From JAIBJN01 sp963811635 (GTDB taxonomy: Bacteria; Actinomycetota; Thermoleophilia; Gaiellales; Gaiellaceae), in assembly GCA_963811635.1 (NCBI GenBank), contig CAWESB010000011.1:124001-188000 (forward strand): a DNA stretch of 64,000 nucleotides, written 5' to 3'. A program made the translations under genes and the position numbers. The notes beneath the pieces are model-generated. The model made no database searches, was not told where the DNA came from, and saw only the letters and a program-made list of their open reading frames with translations. Each line of letters opens with the position of its first letter. The first letter of the stretch is position 1. Below are positions 34,591 through 41,505 of the stretch, piece after piece.

Positions 34591-35696
34591 CGGTTTTCCT
34601 CCTGTGAATCCACTACGAAGGTCGAGTCGGGGCTCCAGCTGACCGTCACCTGGTCGCCAGGCTGCACCGAGGGCGCCCCGGCCTCGGTGTTCTGGACATA
34701 GAGGGAGATCGCGCCGGCGCTCGTCTCCACGATGTACTGCGTGGAGACGCCGATGTAGGCGCTCTCCCGCACCTCGCCGGCGAGGTGGTTTTCGTCCTGC
34801 GCCCCGAGCCGCACCTTCTCGGGGCGGATCCCGATCGAGATCTCCCCCTGCAACCCGGCCGCGGCCGGGACGCGGACGACCGTGCCGTCGCTGAGCCGCA
34901 CGGCCCCGCCGTCCTCCGCCTTGCCGGAGAGGAGGTTGCTGATTCCGAGGAAGCTCGCGACGAACGAGGTGCTCGGAGCCTCGTAGAGCTCGGTCGGCGA
35001 CCCGAGCTGCTCGATCCTGCCGGCGTTCATGACCGCGATCGTGTCGGCCATCGTCATCGCCTCTTCCTGGTCGTGCGTCACGTGCACGAAGGTGATGCCG
35101 ACCTCGCTCTGGATCCGCTTGAGCTCGAGCTGCATCTGCTTGCGGAGCTTGAGGTCGAGCGCGCCCAGCGGCTCGTCCAGCAGGAGCACACGCGGGCTGT
35201 TGACGAGGGCCCGCGCGAGCGCCACACGCTGCTGCTGGCCGCCGGAGAGCTGGCGCGGCTTGCGCCGCTCGAAGCCCGACAGGGCCACGAGCTCGAGCGC
35301 GTCCGCCACGCGCTTGTTCAGCTCGGCGCCCTTGACGCCCCTCCGCTTGAGGCCGAAGGCGACGTTGTCCTGGATGTTCAGGTGCGGGAAGAGCGCGTAG
35401 CTCTGGAAGACGGTGTTGACGTCGCGCTTGTAGGGCGGCAGCCCGGTGACGTCGCGGTCGCCGAGGTAGATCGTGCCCGCAGTCGGCTCCTCGAAGCCGC
35501 CGATCATCCGCAGGCTCGTCGTCTTCCCGCAGCCGGACGGCCCCAGAAGCGCGAAGAAGCTGCCGCGCGGGATCTCCAGGGAGAGATCGTCCACGGCCGC
35601 GACGTCGTCGAAGCGCTTGGTGACGGACTCGAGCCGGATGTCGGCGACCGGCGCGCCGCTTCCCTGCTCGTGCTCGACGTGCTCCTCAACCGCCAT
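34587..35696 (-). CDS. potA: Spermidine/putrescine ABC transporter ATP-binding protein (PotA-like)
   Basis: 369 aa. Walker A LLGPSGCGKTTSLRMIGG, signature LSGGQQQRVALARALVNSPR, Walker B LLLDEPLGALDLKLR and switch VTHDQEEAMTMADTIAVMN. The C-terminal ~120 residues form the TOBE regulatory domain (GEISIGIRPEKVRLGAQDEN). Powers uptake by the PotB/PotC pair. First gene of the transport operon; its ATG follows gcgaggaggt, and an 81-base gap separates it from the aldehyde dehydrogenase upstream. Confidence 0.92.
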   Translation of the reverse strand: MAVEEHVEHEQGSGAPVADIRLESVTKRFDDVAAVDDLSLEIPRGSFFALLGPSGCGKTTSLRMIGGFEEPTAGTIYLGDRDVTGLPPYKRDVNTVFQSYALFPHLNIQDNVAFGLKRRGVKGAELNKRVADALELVALSGFERRKPRQLSGGQQQRVALARALVNSPRVLLLDEPLGALDLKLRKQMQLELKRIQSEVGITFVHVTHDQEEAMTMADTIAVMNAGRIEQLGSPTELYEAPSTSFVASFLGISNLLSGKAEDGGAVRLSDGTVVRVPAAAGLQGEISIGIRPEKVRLGAQDENHLAGEVRESAYIGVSTQYIVETSAGAISLYVQNTEAGAPSVQPGDQVTVSWSPDSTFVVDSQEENR

Positions 35697-35777
35697 TGCC
35701 CACCTCCTCGCCGATCGGGGCGCCGTACGAGCCGAGTGCCCGGTCAGCAGCGACAGCCATGTCTTGGTGCTCCCGGC

Positions 35778-37214
35778 CTAGTCGATCTTGGCCATGACGT
35801 GCTTGATCTGGGTGTAGTCCTCCAGGGAGTACGCGGACAGATCCTTGCCGTAGCCCGACTGCTTGTAGCCGCCGTGCGGCATCTCGGACACGAGCGGGAT
35901 GTGGTCGTTGATCCACACCGTGCCGAACTGGAGCCTGCGTGCGGCGTTGAGGGCGCGGCCGAGGTCACGCGTCCAGACCGAGGACGCGAGCCCGTAGTTG
36001 ACGTCGTTGGCCCAGTCGATCGCCTGGTTGTCGTCGGCGAAGCGCTGGACGGTGACGACGGGCCCGAAGATCTCGCGCTGGACGATCTCGTCTGTCTGCT
36101 TCACGTCGGCAACCACCGTCGGGTTGACGAAGAAGCCGCGGTCGCCGTTCGAGCCGCCGCCCGTGAGGACGGTGGCGCCCGACGCCCGCTCGAGGAAGCC
36201 GAAGACCCGCTCCTGTTGGTCCTTGGAGATCACCGAGCCCATTTCGATGTCCTCGCCCTCGGCCGGGTCGCCGACCTTGATCGACTCGACCGCCGGGACG
36301 AGCTCCTCGAGCAGCTTGTCGTAGATCTTGGGACCGGCGACGATCCGCGAGGCCGCGGTGCAGTCCTGCCCGGAGTTCCAGAAGCCGGCGACCCTCACGC
36401 CCTCGGCGACCGCCGCGGGGTCGGCGTCGTCGAACACGATCACCGGGGCCTTGCCGCCCAGCTCGAGGTGGACGCGCTTGAGCGTGTCCGCGGCGGTCGC
36501 GGCGATGATCTTGCCAGTCGCGACGTCGCCCGTGAGGGAGACGAGGCGCACGTCGGGATTCTTCACCAGTGCCTCGCCCGCGGGGACGCCGTCACCGGTG
36601 ATGATGTTGAGCACGCCAGGCGGGATGACACCTTCGGCGAGCTCGACAAAGCGGAGGAGTGTCAGCGGCGTCTGCTCGGAGGGCTTGAGCACCTGCGTGT
36701 TGCCCGCGGCCAGCGCCGGCCCCATCTTCCAGACGGCCATCCAGAGCGGGTAGTTCCAGGGCGCGATCCCCGCGACGACGCCGAGCGGCTCGCGCCGAAT
36801 CATCGAGGTGTGCTCACGCATGTACTCGCCCGTGGAGCGGCCTTCGAGCATGCGCGCTGCGCCGGCGAAGAAGCGGAGGTTGTCCGCCATCTCGCTGGGC
36901 TCGTCCCGCGCGGCCGCGATCGGTTTGCCGACGTTCTTCGACTCGATCTGCGCCAGCTCTTCGGCGTTCTCCTCGATCACGTCGGCGAGCTTGAGCAGCA
37001 TCTCGGCGCGCTCGCGCGGCGTCGAGTCGAGCCACTCCGGGAGGGCGTCCTTCGCGGCCTGAACGGCGCGGTCGGCGTCCTCCGCGGTGCTCGCCGGGAC
37101 CTCGGCGATCGTCTCGCCGGTCGCCGGGTTGAGGACCTCCATCGTCTCGCCTCCGGCAGAGTCGACCCACTCCCCGCCGATGTAGTTCTTGTGCTGGGAC
37201 ACGGCAACACTCAT
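35778..37214 (-). CDS. Gamma-aminobutyraldehyde-type dehydrogenase
   Basis: 478-aa aldehyde dehydrogenase. Shows YIGGEWVDSAGGE, AGIAPWNYPLWMAVWKMGPA, VSLTGDVATGKIIAATAAD, general base RVHLELGGKAPVIVFDDAD, nucleophile NSGQDCTAASRIV and QREIFGPVVTVQRF. The C-terminal stretch LVSEMPHGGYKQSGYGKDLS with SLEDYTQIKHVM is characteristic of 4-aminobutyraldehyde (YdcW/Prr) and related aminoaldehyde dehydrogenases, which turn the transamination product of putrescine into GABA. Betaine-aldehyde dehydrogenase is the close alternative. Upstream of and on the same strand as the Pot operon; a cggaggt ribosome site precedes ATG 37214. Confidence 0.85.
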   Translation of the reverse strand: MSVAVSQHKNYIGGEWVDSAGGETMEVLNPATGETIAEVPASTAEDADRAVQAAKDALPEWLDSTPRERAEMLLKLADVIEENAEELAQIESKNVGKPIAAARDEPSEMADNLRFFAGAARMLEGRSTGEYMREHTSMIRREPLGVVAGIAPWNYPLWMAVWKMGPALAAGNTQVLKPSEQTPLTLLRFVELAEGVIPPGVLNIITGDGVPAGEALVKNPDVRLVSLTGDVATGKIIAATAADTLKRVHLELGGKAPVIVFDDADPAAVAEGVRVAGFWNSGQDCTAASRIVAGPKIYDKLLEELVPAVESIKVGDPAEGEDIEMGSVISKDQQERVFGFLERASGATVLTGGGSNGDRGFFVNPTVVADVKQTDEIVQREIFGPVVTVQRFADDNQAIDWANDVNYGLASSVWTRDLGRALNAARRLQFGTVWINDHIPLVSEMPHGGYKQSGYGKDLSAYSLEDYTQIKHVMAKID

Positions 37215-37333
37215 CTCGCCGACCTCCGTTTGTCCGACGCTAGGGAGCCAGAGTAGCCCTCGGGAGCACCTGATAACAACCCGGAAACGTGGGCCTAAGC
37301 GTCACGCGGCGATTCGACATGCTGTCGAAAACG

Positions 37334-38431
37334 CTAGCCGACGAGGGCGCCGCGACGCGACATCGCGTCCACAAGGAGGTCGGTCGGAAGGGCGTGCGCG
37401 ACCGTCCCCCGGTGACCGGTCATCGTCTCGGCCGCGCAGAGCGCGTTCAGGATCGCTTCCTCGGTCGCCTCGACCACCGCATCGAAGAGCGGCGTGAGGT
37501 GGCCGCTCGGCACCATCCGCAACGGCACGGTGAGCGGGTTGTTCGCGGCAATGTCCCCCGCCGGCAGCCCCCGGTTCCCCGTGGCGAAGCAGAGAAAGAG
37601 GTCGCCGCTCGAGTTCTCGCCGACCCCCCCGACCCGGGCGATCCCAAGTCCTGCCCGCTGCGCCAGGCGCTCGCACTGGCCGGGGAGCAGCGGTGCGTCG
37701 GTACCGACGATGACGATGATCGACCCGCCCGGCGAGGCAGCCGGCACGCCCGGGATCGGGACGACGGACTCCGGGATCTCCTCCCCCACCGGGACGCCGT
37801 CCACCCGGAAGCGCTCGCGCCGGCCGTAGTTCGCCTGGACGAGCACGCCGACCACGTGCCCACCGACCGCCTCGACCACCCTGGACGACGTCCCGATGCC
37901 GCCCTTGAACTCGTGGCAGATCATCCCGGTGCCGCTGCCGACGTTCCCCTCCGCAACCGGCCCCGGCGCAGCCGCCTCGAGAGCGGCGCGGGTGTGCTCC
38001 GGCTTGACGTGCATGCCGTTGATGTCGTTCAGCGGGCCGTCCCACGTCTCGCCGACGACGGGCAGGCTCCAGAACTCCGAGTCGCCGCCGCGGCGGTCGA
38101 CCTCCGCGGCGATGAGCGCGTCGTGGACGACGCCGACGGAGTGCGTGTTCGTCAGCCCGATCGGCGAGGTGAGCATGCCGGACTCGCGGATCCACTCCAG
38201 CCCGGTGAGCTCACCGTTCCCGTTCAGGCGGTGCGGGCCCGCGAAGACGGGCTCCTCCCACGGGTTCCCCTCGTGCGGGAAGACCACGGTGACGCCCGTG
38301 CGGACGGCGTCGCCTCCCACGACGGTCGCATGCCCGACCCGGACTCCAGGGACGTCGGTGATCGCGTTCTGCTCCCCGGTCGGGAGCGTTCCGATCCGGA
38401 TTCCGAGCTCCCGTGCGCGCGGCTTCGCCAC
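37334..38431 (-). CDS. P1 family (DmpA-type) L-aminopeptidase/D-esterase
   Basis: 365-aa self-processing Ntn-like hydrolase. N-terminal NAITDVPGVRVGHATV, then GLTNTHSVGVVHDAL, SGTGMICHEFKGGIGTSSRV, and the autocleavage site before the Ser of PGGSIIVIVGTDAPLLP, where DmpA is split into alpha and beta chains. Members release N-terminal residues from small peptides or amides, including beta-alanyl and D-amino acid derivatives. GTG start with no ribosome site; TAGGCT (38443 to 38438, minus strand) ends six bases before it, so the mRNA is probably leaderless. Divergent from the Nudix gene only 23 bases away. Confidence 0.9.
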   Translation of the reverse strand: MAKPRARELGIRIGTLPTGEQNAITDVPGVRVGHATVVGGDAVRTGVTVVFPHEGNPWEEPVFAGPHRLNGNGELTGLEWIRESGMLTSPIGLTNTHSVGVVHDALIAAEVDRRGGDSEFWSLPVVGETWDGPLNDINGMHVKPEHTRAALEAAAPGPVAEGNVGSGTGMICHEFKGGIGTSSRVVEAVGGHVVGVLVQANYGRRERFRVDGVPVGEEIPESVVPIPGVPAASPGGSIIVIVGTDAPLLPGQCERLAQRAGLGIARVGGVGENSSGDLFLCFATGNRGLPAGDIAANNPLTVPLRMVPSGHLTPLFDAVVEATEEAILNALCAAETMTGHRGTVAHALPTDLLVDAMSRRGALVG

Positions 38432-38454
38432 GGCGGCAGCCTAGACTCCGCGAC
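38432..38454. promoter_or_regulatory. Very short divergent promoter with overlapping -10 boxes
   Basis: Only 23 bases separate the two GTG starts. Minus-strand TAGGCT (38443-38438) and plus-strand TAGACT (38442-38447) interlock around CTAG. Each lies six or seven bases before its own start codon. -35 elements, if any, fall inside the opposite coding regions. Confidence 0.5.
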
Positions 38455-38862
38455 GTGGAGGTGCTGCGCCAGCCCGACTCTGTCAGCATCGTCGCCGTCG
38501 ACGGCGGAATGATCGTCATCGTGCGCCAGACGCGGGCCGGAGCGGACGGCCGCACGCTCGAGCTCCCGGCCGGCTCGATCGAGGAGGGCGAGACCCCGGA
38601 GGAGTGCGCCGCGCGCGAGCTCGTCGAGGAATGCGGCCTCACCGCCGGCTCCTGGCGCAAGCTCGGCGAGTTCTGGGCGGCGCCCGACTACTCGACCGAG
38701 TACGTCCACGCCTTCGAGGCGACGGAGCTCGTCGACGTCGGCATCGGCGAGCGCGAGGAGGGCGACGACCTCGTCATGGAGCGCCTCCCCCTGCGGGGCG
38801 TCATCGGCGAGCTCTCGGACGCAAACTCCCTCGCTGCCCTCGCCCTCTGGTTGCAGGGCTAG
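38455..38862 (+). CDS. Nudix hydrolase (ADP-ribose pyrophosphatase-like)
   Basis: 135 aa. The Nudix box is complete, from GSIEEGETPEECAARE to LVEECGL (about residues 42-64), matching G-x5-E-x7-REUxEExGU. Preceding LELPA and following APDYSTEYVHAFEATEL resemble ADP-ribose pyrophosphatases, which split ADP-ribose or similar nucleoside diphosphate derivatives with Mg2+. GTG start has no ribosome site; TAGACT seven bases upstream suggests a leaderless mRNA starting at the GTG. Confidence 0.88.
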   Translation: MEVLRQPDSVSIVAVDGGMIVIVRQTRAGADGRTLELPAGSIEEGETPEECAARELVEECGLTAGSWRKLGEFWAAPDYSTEYVHAFEATELVDVGIGEREEGDDLVMERLPLRGVIGELSDANSLAALALWLQG

Positions 38863-38880
38863 AAGCCTGTCTTCGGTGCC

Positions 38881-38910
38881 CACGTCCGGGGTCTGACCCC
38901 GGGCATGGCC
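38881..38910 (+). repeat. Palindromic repeat GGGGT-CTG-ACCCC, copy 1 (hybrid arms)
   Basis: Core GGGGTCTGACCCC with a 7-bp pairing stem (38886-38892 with 38896-38902). Left flank cacgtc-cggggt resembles copy 2, right flank accccgggcatggcc is identical to copy 3. The arms no longer pair fully. Lies in the convergent gap between the Nudix and EamA genes. Confidence 0.7.
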
Positions 38911-38993
38911 GTCTGGGCCGAGCCGGCCTCGCCGCTCGGGGACGCAGCTCTCTGTTCGTTTGCAGGCATTTCCTGCCGAGGCAGGCCCTTGGC

Positions 38994-39026
38994 GGACACG
39001 TCAGGGGTCTGACCCCTGACGTGTCC
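38994..39026 (+). repeat. Palindromic repeat GGGGT-CTG-ACCCC, copy 2 (perfect hairpin)
   Basis: Perfect 15-bp stem (38994-39008 with 39012-39026) and a CTG loop; arms read ggacacgtcaggggt. It sits 13 bases before the EamA stop in a convergent gap, so it may end transcription in both directions. Confidence 0.8.
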
Positions 39027-39038
39027 TGCGGAGCCAAG

Positions 39039-39860
39039 TCAGAAGCCCAGGAGGGCGACGCCGATAGCGACGAGGACCGCGCCCGCGAGGCGCCAGCGGC
39101 CGACCTTCTCGTGCAGGAACAGCGCTGCGCCGACGGTGGCGATGACGATGCTCGTCTCCCTGACGGCGGCCACCGGGGCCGCCTCGGCGCGGGCGAGCGC
39201 TGCGAGGACGAGGCCGTAGGCGACCCACATCCCGACGCCCGCGAGGAAGGACGCAGGGCGCAGCTCGGCGCGAAGCGCTGCGCCTCCCTTGAACCAGGCG
39301 ACCCCGAGCGCGTAGCCGATCGCGGGGACGATCAGCACGAGCTCGAGGTAGGTGACCGCGTTCGCGTAGCGGATGCCCTCGTCGTCCACGAGCGTGTACG
39401 CAGCGATCGAGCACGCGATTGCGAGCCCGAAGAGGACGCCCGAGGAACCGGCAGGGCGGCCGAGGCCGCGTACAAGCAGAACGCCCAAGCCGACCAGGCA
39501 GACGCCGAGCGCCTGCACCGCGGTCGTCTCGGCGTTGAGCGCCACGACGCCGACGACCAGGACGAGCACCGGGGCGATCCCCCGCGCCAGCGGGTAGACG
39601 ACCGAGACCTCCGCGCGCTGGTAGGCGGCGCCGAGAAGGGCGAAGTAGACGAGCTCGAGCAATGAGCTGGCGACGACGTACGGCCAGGCCTCTCCCTCGA
39701 GGTCCCATTGCACCGCCACGACCGGTGCGAAGACGACAACGGCCGTGAGGAGGGCGACGGCGCCGGCGGCCTCGGGGTCGCGCGCCCGCCCGAGCAGCAG
39801 GTTCCAGAGCGCGTGAACGAAGGCAGCGCCGAGGGCGAGCAAGAAGGCAGAGAGAGGCAC
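39039..39860 (-). CDS. EamA/DMT-family transporter
   Basis: 273-aa, ten-helix membrane protein made of two EamA repeats. First repeat opens LSAFLLALGAAFVHALWNLL with the typical early Trp-Asn; the second covers GVLFGLAIACSIAAYTLVDD to LAGAVLVAIGVALLGF. Intact. GTG start three bases after the PhyH-like stop, so the two are probably co-transcribed. Substrate unknown. Confidence 0.85.
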   Translation of the reverse strand: MPLSAFLLALGAAFVHALWNLLLGRARDPEAAGAVALLTAVVVFAPVVAVQWDLEGEAWPYVVASSLLELVYFALLGAAYQRAEVSVVYPLARGIAPVLVLVVGVVALNAETTAVQALGVCLVGLGVLLVRGLGRPAGSSGVLFGLAIACSIAAYTLVDDEGIRYANAVTYLELVLIVPAIGYALGVAWFKGGAALRAELRPASFLAGVGMWVAYGLVLAALARAEAAPVAAVRETSIVIATVGAALFLHEKVGRWRLAGAVLVAIGVALLGF

Positions 39861-39863
39861 CGG

Positions 39864-40688
39864 CTAGGCGCCTGCGGGCCCGCGCTCCCAGAGCACCGGG
39901 AAGAGCGGATGGTCCATGGGCGAGCCGGCCGGGAGCTCCTCGGCCAGGCCCGGGAACTCGGGCGACGTCTTCCACGGCCTCGGCGCATGCGTGACGTCGT
40001 CGCCGAGAAAGCGCACCGAGAACGCCCGCCGACGGCTCCCCCCCGAGACCCCGGCCGCGGCATGGAGCGTGAGCATGTGGAAGAAGACGGCGTCGCCAGG
40101 CTCGAGCGCCCACCCGAGGATCCGAAACGCGGCGAGGTCGGCGTCGATGTCGGGAAGCTCCTCCAGGCTGCCTTCCGGGAACCACTTCGCCTCGTTGTCC
40201 ATGAACGTCCGCGGCATCAGCCACGGGCCGAGGTGCGAGCCGGCGACGAACTCGAGTGTGGCCTCGCGCGCCACCGGATCGACGGGCATCCACATGCTGC
40301 AGGTCTGCGCCCCTTCGACGTTGTAGTACGGCTGGTCCTGGTGCCAGGGCGTGCGCTGAGACGTGCCCGGCTCCTTCACGAGCAGGTGGTCGTGGTAGAG
40401 GCGCACCCGCTCGCTGCCCATCAGCGCGCCGGCGATCGCAGCGGCGCTCGACTCGCGGATGAAGCGCTCGTACTCGGGGATTGCCTGCCAGTTGCAGAAG
40501 TCCTCGACAAAGCGCCCGGGGTCGTCGGGGCGGCTTGCGACGATCGCCCGCGGGCTGGGCTCCGCCAGGTTCCGCTCGACGCCACGCTCGACGAGCGCAA
40601 CCTCCTCGGCCGAGAACGCGCCCCGCACACAGATCGCGCCATCACGGCGGAAGTCATGGGCCAGGCCGGCATCCAGCGCTCGTTGCAC
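39864..40688 (-). CDS. Phytanoyl-CoA dioxygenase (PhyH)-family Fe(II)/2-oxoglutarate oxygenase
   Basis: 274 aa if GTG 40688 is the start; an upstream in-frame start would give up to 313 aa, but that part reads as non-coding Arg/Ser-rich sequence. The jelly-roll iron site is clear: WHQDQPYYNVEGAQ gives His and Asp, FFHMLTLHAAAGVS the distal His, and RRRAFSVRFLGDD the 2-oxoglutarate-binding Arg. Family members hydroxylate small molecules such as phytanoyl-CoA, ectoine or halogenated natural products; the substrate here cannot be read. No Shine-Dalgarno site is visible. Coupled to an EamA exporter. Confidence 0.82.
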   Translation of the reverse strand: MQRALDAGLAHDFRRDGAICVRGAFSAEEVALVERGVERNLAEPSPRAIVASRPDDPGRFVEDFCNWQAIPEYERFIRESSAAAIAGALMGSERVRLYHDHLLVKEPGTSQRTPWHQDQPYYNVEGAQTCSMWMPVDPVAREATLEFVAGSHLGPWLMPRTFMDNEAKWFPEGSLEELPDIDADLAAFRILGWALEPGDAVFFHMLTLHAAAGVSGGSRRRAFSVRFLGDDVTHAPRPWKTSPEFPGLAEELPAGSPMDHPLFPVLWERGPAGA

Positions 40689-40823
40689 GGGAGGACTTTG
40701 ACATGCAATCCGCCCCGGCAGTTCCTCCGTACAGGACGGACACCGGTTTCGAGGAGAGACACTGCTCTGACGAGGCGCACCGCGCCGCCTAGCCGAAGCA
40801 GCCAAGCTCGACTCCGGGAACCC

Positions 40824-40858
40824 CGAAGGGGCAGGCCCGCCCGGCGCCTGCCCCTTCG
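40824..40858. other. Intergenic stem-loop
   Basis: A perfect 13-bp stem (40824-40836 with 40846-40858) around a 9-base loop, not followed by a T run. It lies in the 247-base gap between the PhyH-type gene and the 27-aa peptide gene. Could be a terminator, or a structured leader for the peptide. Confidence 0.5.
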
Positions 40859-40935
40859 ACTTCTCAGCGAGAGGTTTCCAAAACCGCGTCCGCGGCTATC
40901 TCATCCCCGTTCACAACCACAAGAGGGGGAAGTAG

Positions 40936-41019
40936 ATGTCGTGGCTTTGGATCCTGCTCATCGTCCTGCTCGTCCTCTTGGTCTTCGGCGGCGTTGGCTA
41001 TGGCCGTCGTGGGGCCTAG
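40936..41019 (+). CDS. 27-aa membrane micropeptide
   Basis: Reads MSWLWILLIVLLVLLVFGG then VGYGRRGA: one hydrophobic helix of about 17 residues with a Gly-rich, positively charged tail. ATG follows agaggggga at the right distance. Similar tiny proteins (Leu/Val helix ending GYGRR) occur across soil bacteria without known function. A strong hairpin terminator follows 28 bases later. Too short to be found by usual length cut-offs. Confidence 0.6.
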   Translation: MSWLWILLIVLLVLLVFGGVGYGRRGA

Positions 41020-41047
41020 GACGAGCTAGCGAACGAGCGCGTGCTGC

Positions 41048-41071
41048 GGAGGGGCCGGAAACGGCCCCTCC
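41048..41071. terminator. Bidirectional hairpin terminator between convergent genes
   Basis: Perfect 10-bp stem (41048-41057 with 41062-41071) capped by a GAAA tetraloop. It sits between the 27-aa peptide (plus) and the 144-aa unknown (minus), whose stop codon begins at its last base. Confidence 0.7.
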
Positions 41072-41505
41072 TAATGCCCTTCGGGCGGCTCCCAGCCTTC
41101 GAGGACCGGCGGCTTCCAGTCCGTGCCCACGGTCTGCGAGCCCTCGACCCACGGGCCGAGCTGCGGCTGCGGGAACTTCGCGTGCGCCTCCTTCAGCTGG
41201 ATGCCGTAGGAGTTGCCCGACTGGAGGTGCTTGACGAGGACCTTGCGCGCGATCTCGTGCTCCCGGCCCTCAGGAATTGGGAAGTAGATCTTGATGAAGG
41301 AGTTCGAGTAGCGGTCGAAGACGGCCGGAGTCCCTTCCTCCTCGAGAAGCTCGACGTCCTCGAGCCAGTTGATGTCCTCGCCCGGGGTGGACGCAAGCAG
41401 GTCGACGTCCTCGATCTCGGCCATGTCCTCCTGGTACGAGAAGCGCCGGCCGGAGAGGTACTCGGCGTCGATCGACTTGATCTTCTCGGGCTCTTTGGTG
41501 CTCAT
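41071..41505 (-). CDS. Unknown protein at the end of the methylamine/glutamate operon
   Basis: 144 aa, start overlapping the FMN subunit stop (ATGA), so it belongs to the operon. Acidic N-terminal half (DVDLLASTPGEDINWLEDVE), then a more ordered FDRYSNSFIKIYFPIPEGRE and ARKVLVKHLQSGNSYGIQLK, and an aromatic/Pro-rich tail ending WEPPEGH. No Cys, no membrane helix, no signal. I do not recognise the family. Its fixed place after the three synthase subunits suggests an accessory subunit, regulator or stability factor for that enzyme. Confidence 0.65.
   Translation of the reverse strand: MSTKEPEKIKSIDAEYLSGRRFSYQEDMAEIEDVDLLASTPGEDINWLEDVELLEEEGTPAVFDRYSNSFIKIYFPIPEGREHEIARKVLVKHLQSGNSYGIQLKEAHAKFPQPQLGPWVEGSQTVGTDWKPPVLEGWEPPEGH

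Noticed and set aside
34785..37256. 823-codon plus-strand frame over PotA and the aldehyde dehydrogenase
   Set aside because: Shadow of two well-recognised minus-strand genes; no family features.
38911..38993. A small mobile element between palindrome copies 1 and 2
   Set aside because: Only 83 bases, no open frame, no target duplication; the spacing is better explained by two neighbouring terminator-type repeats.
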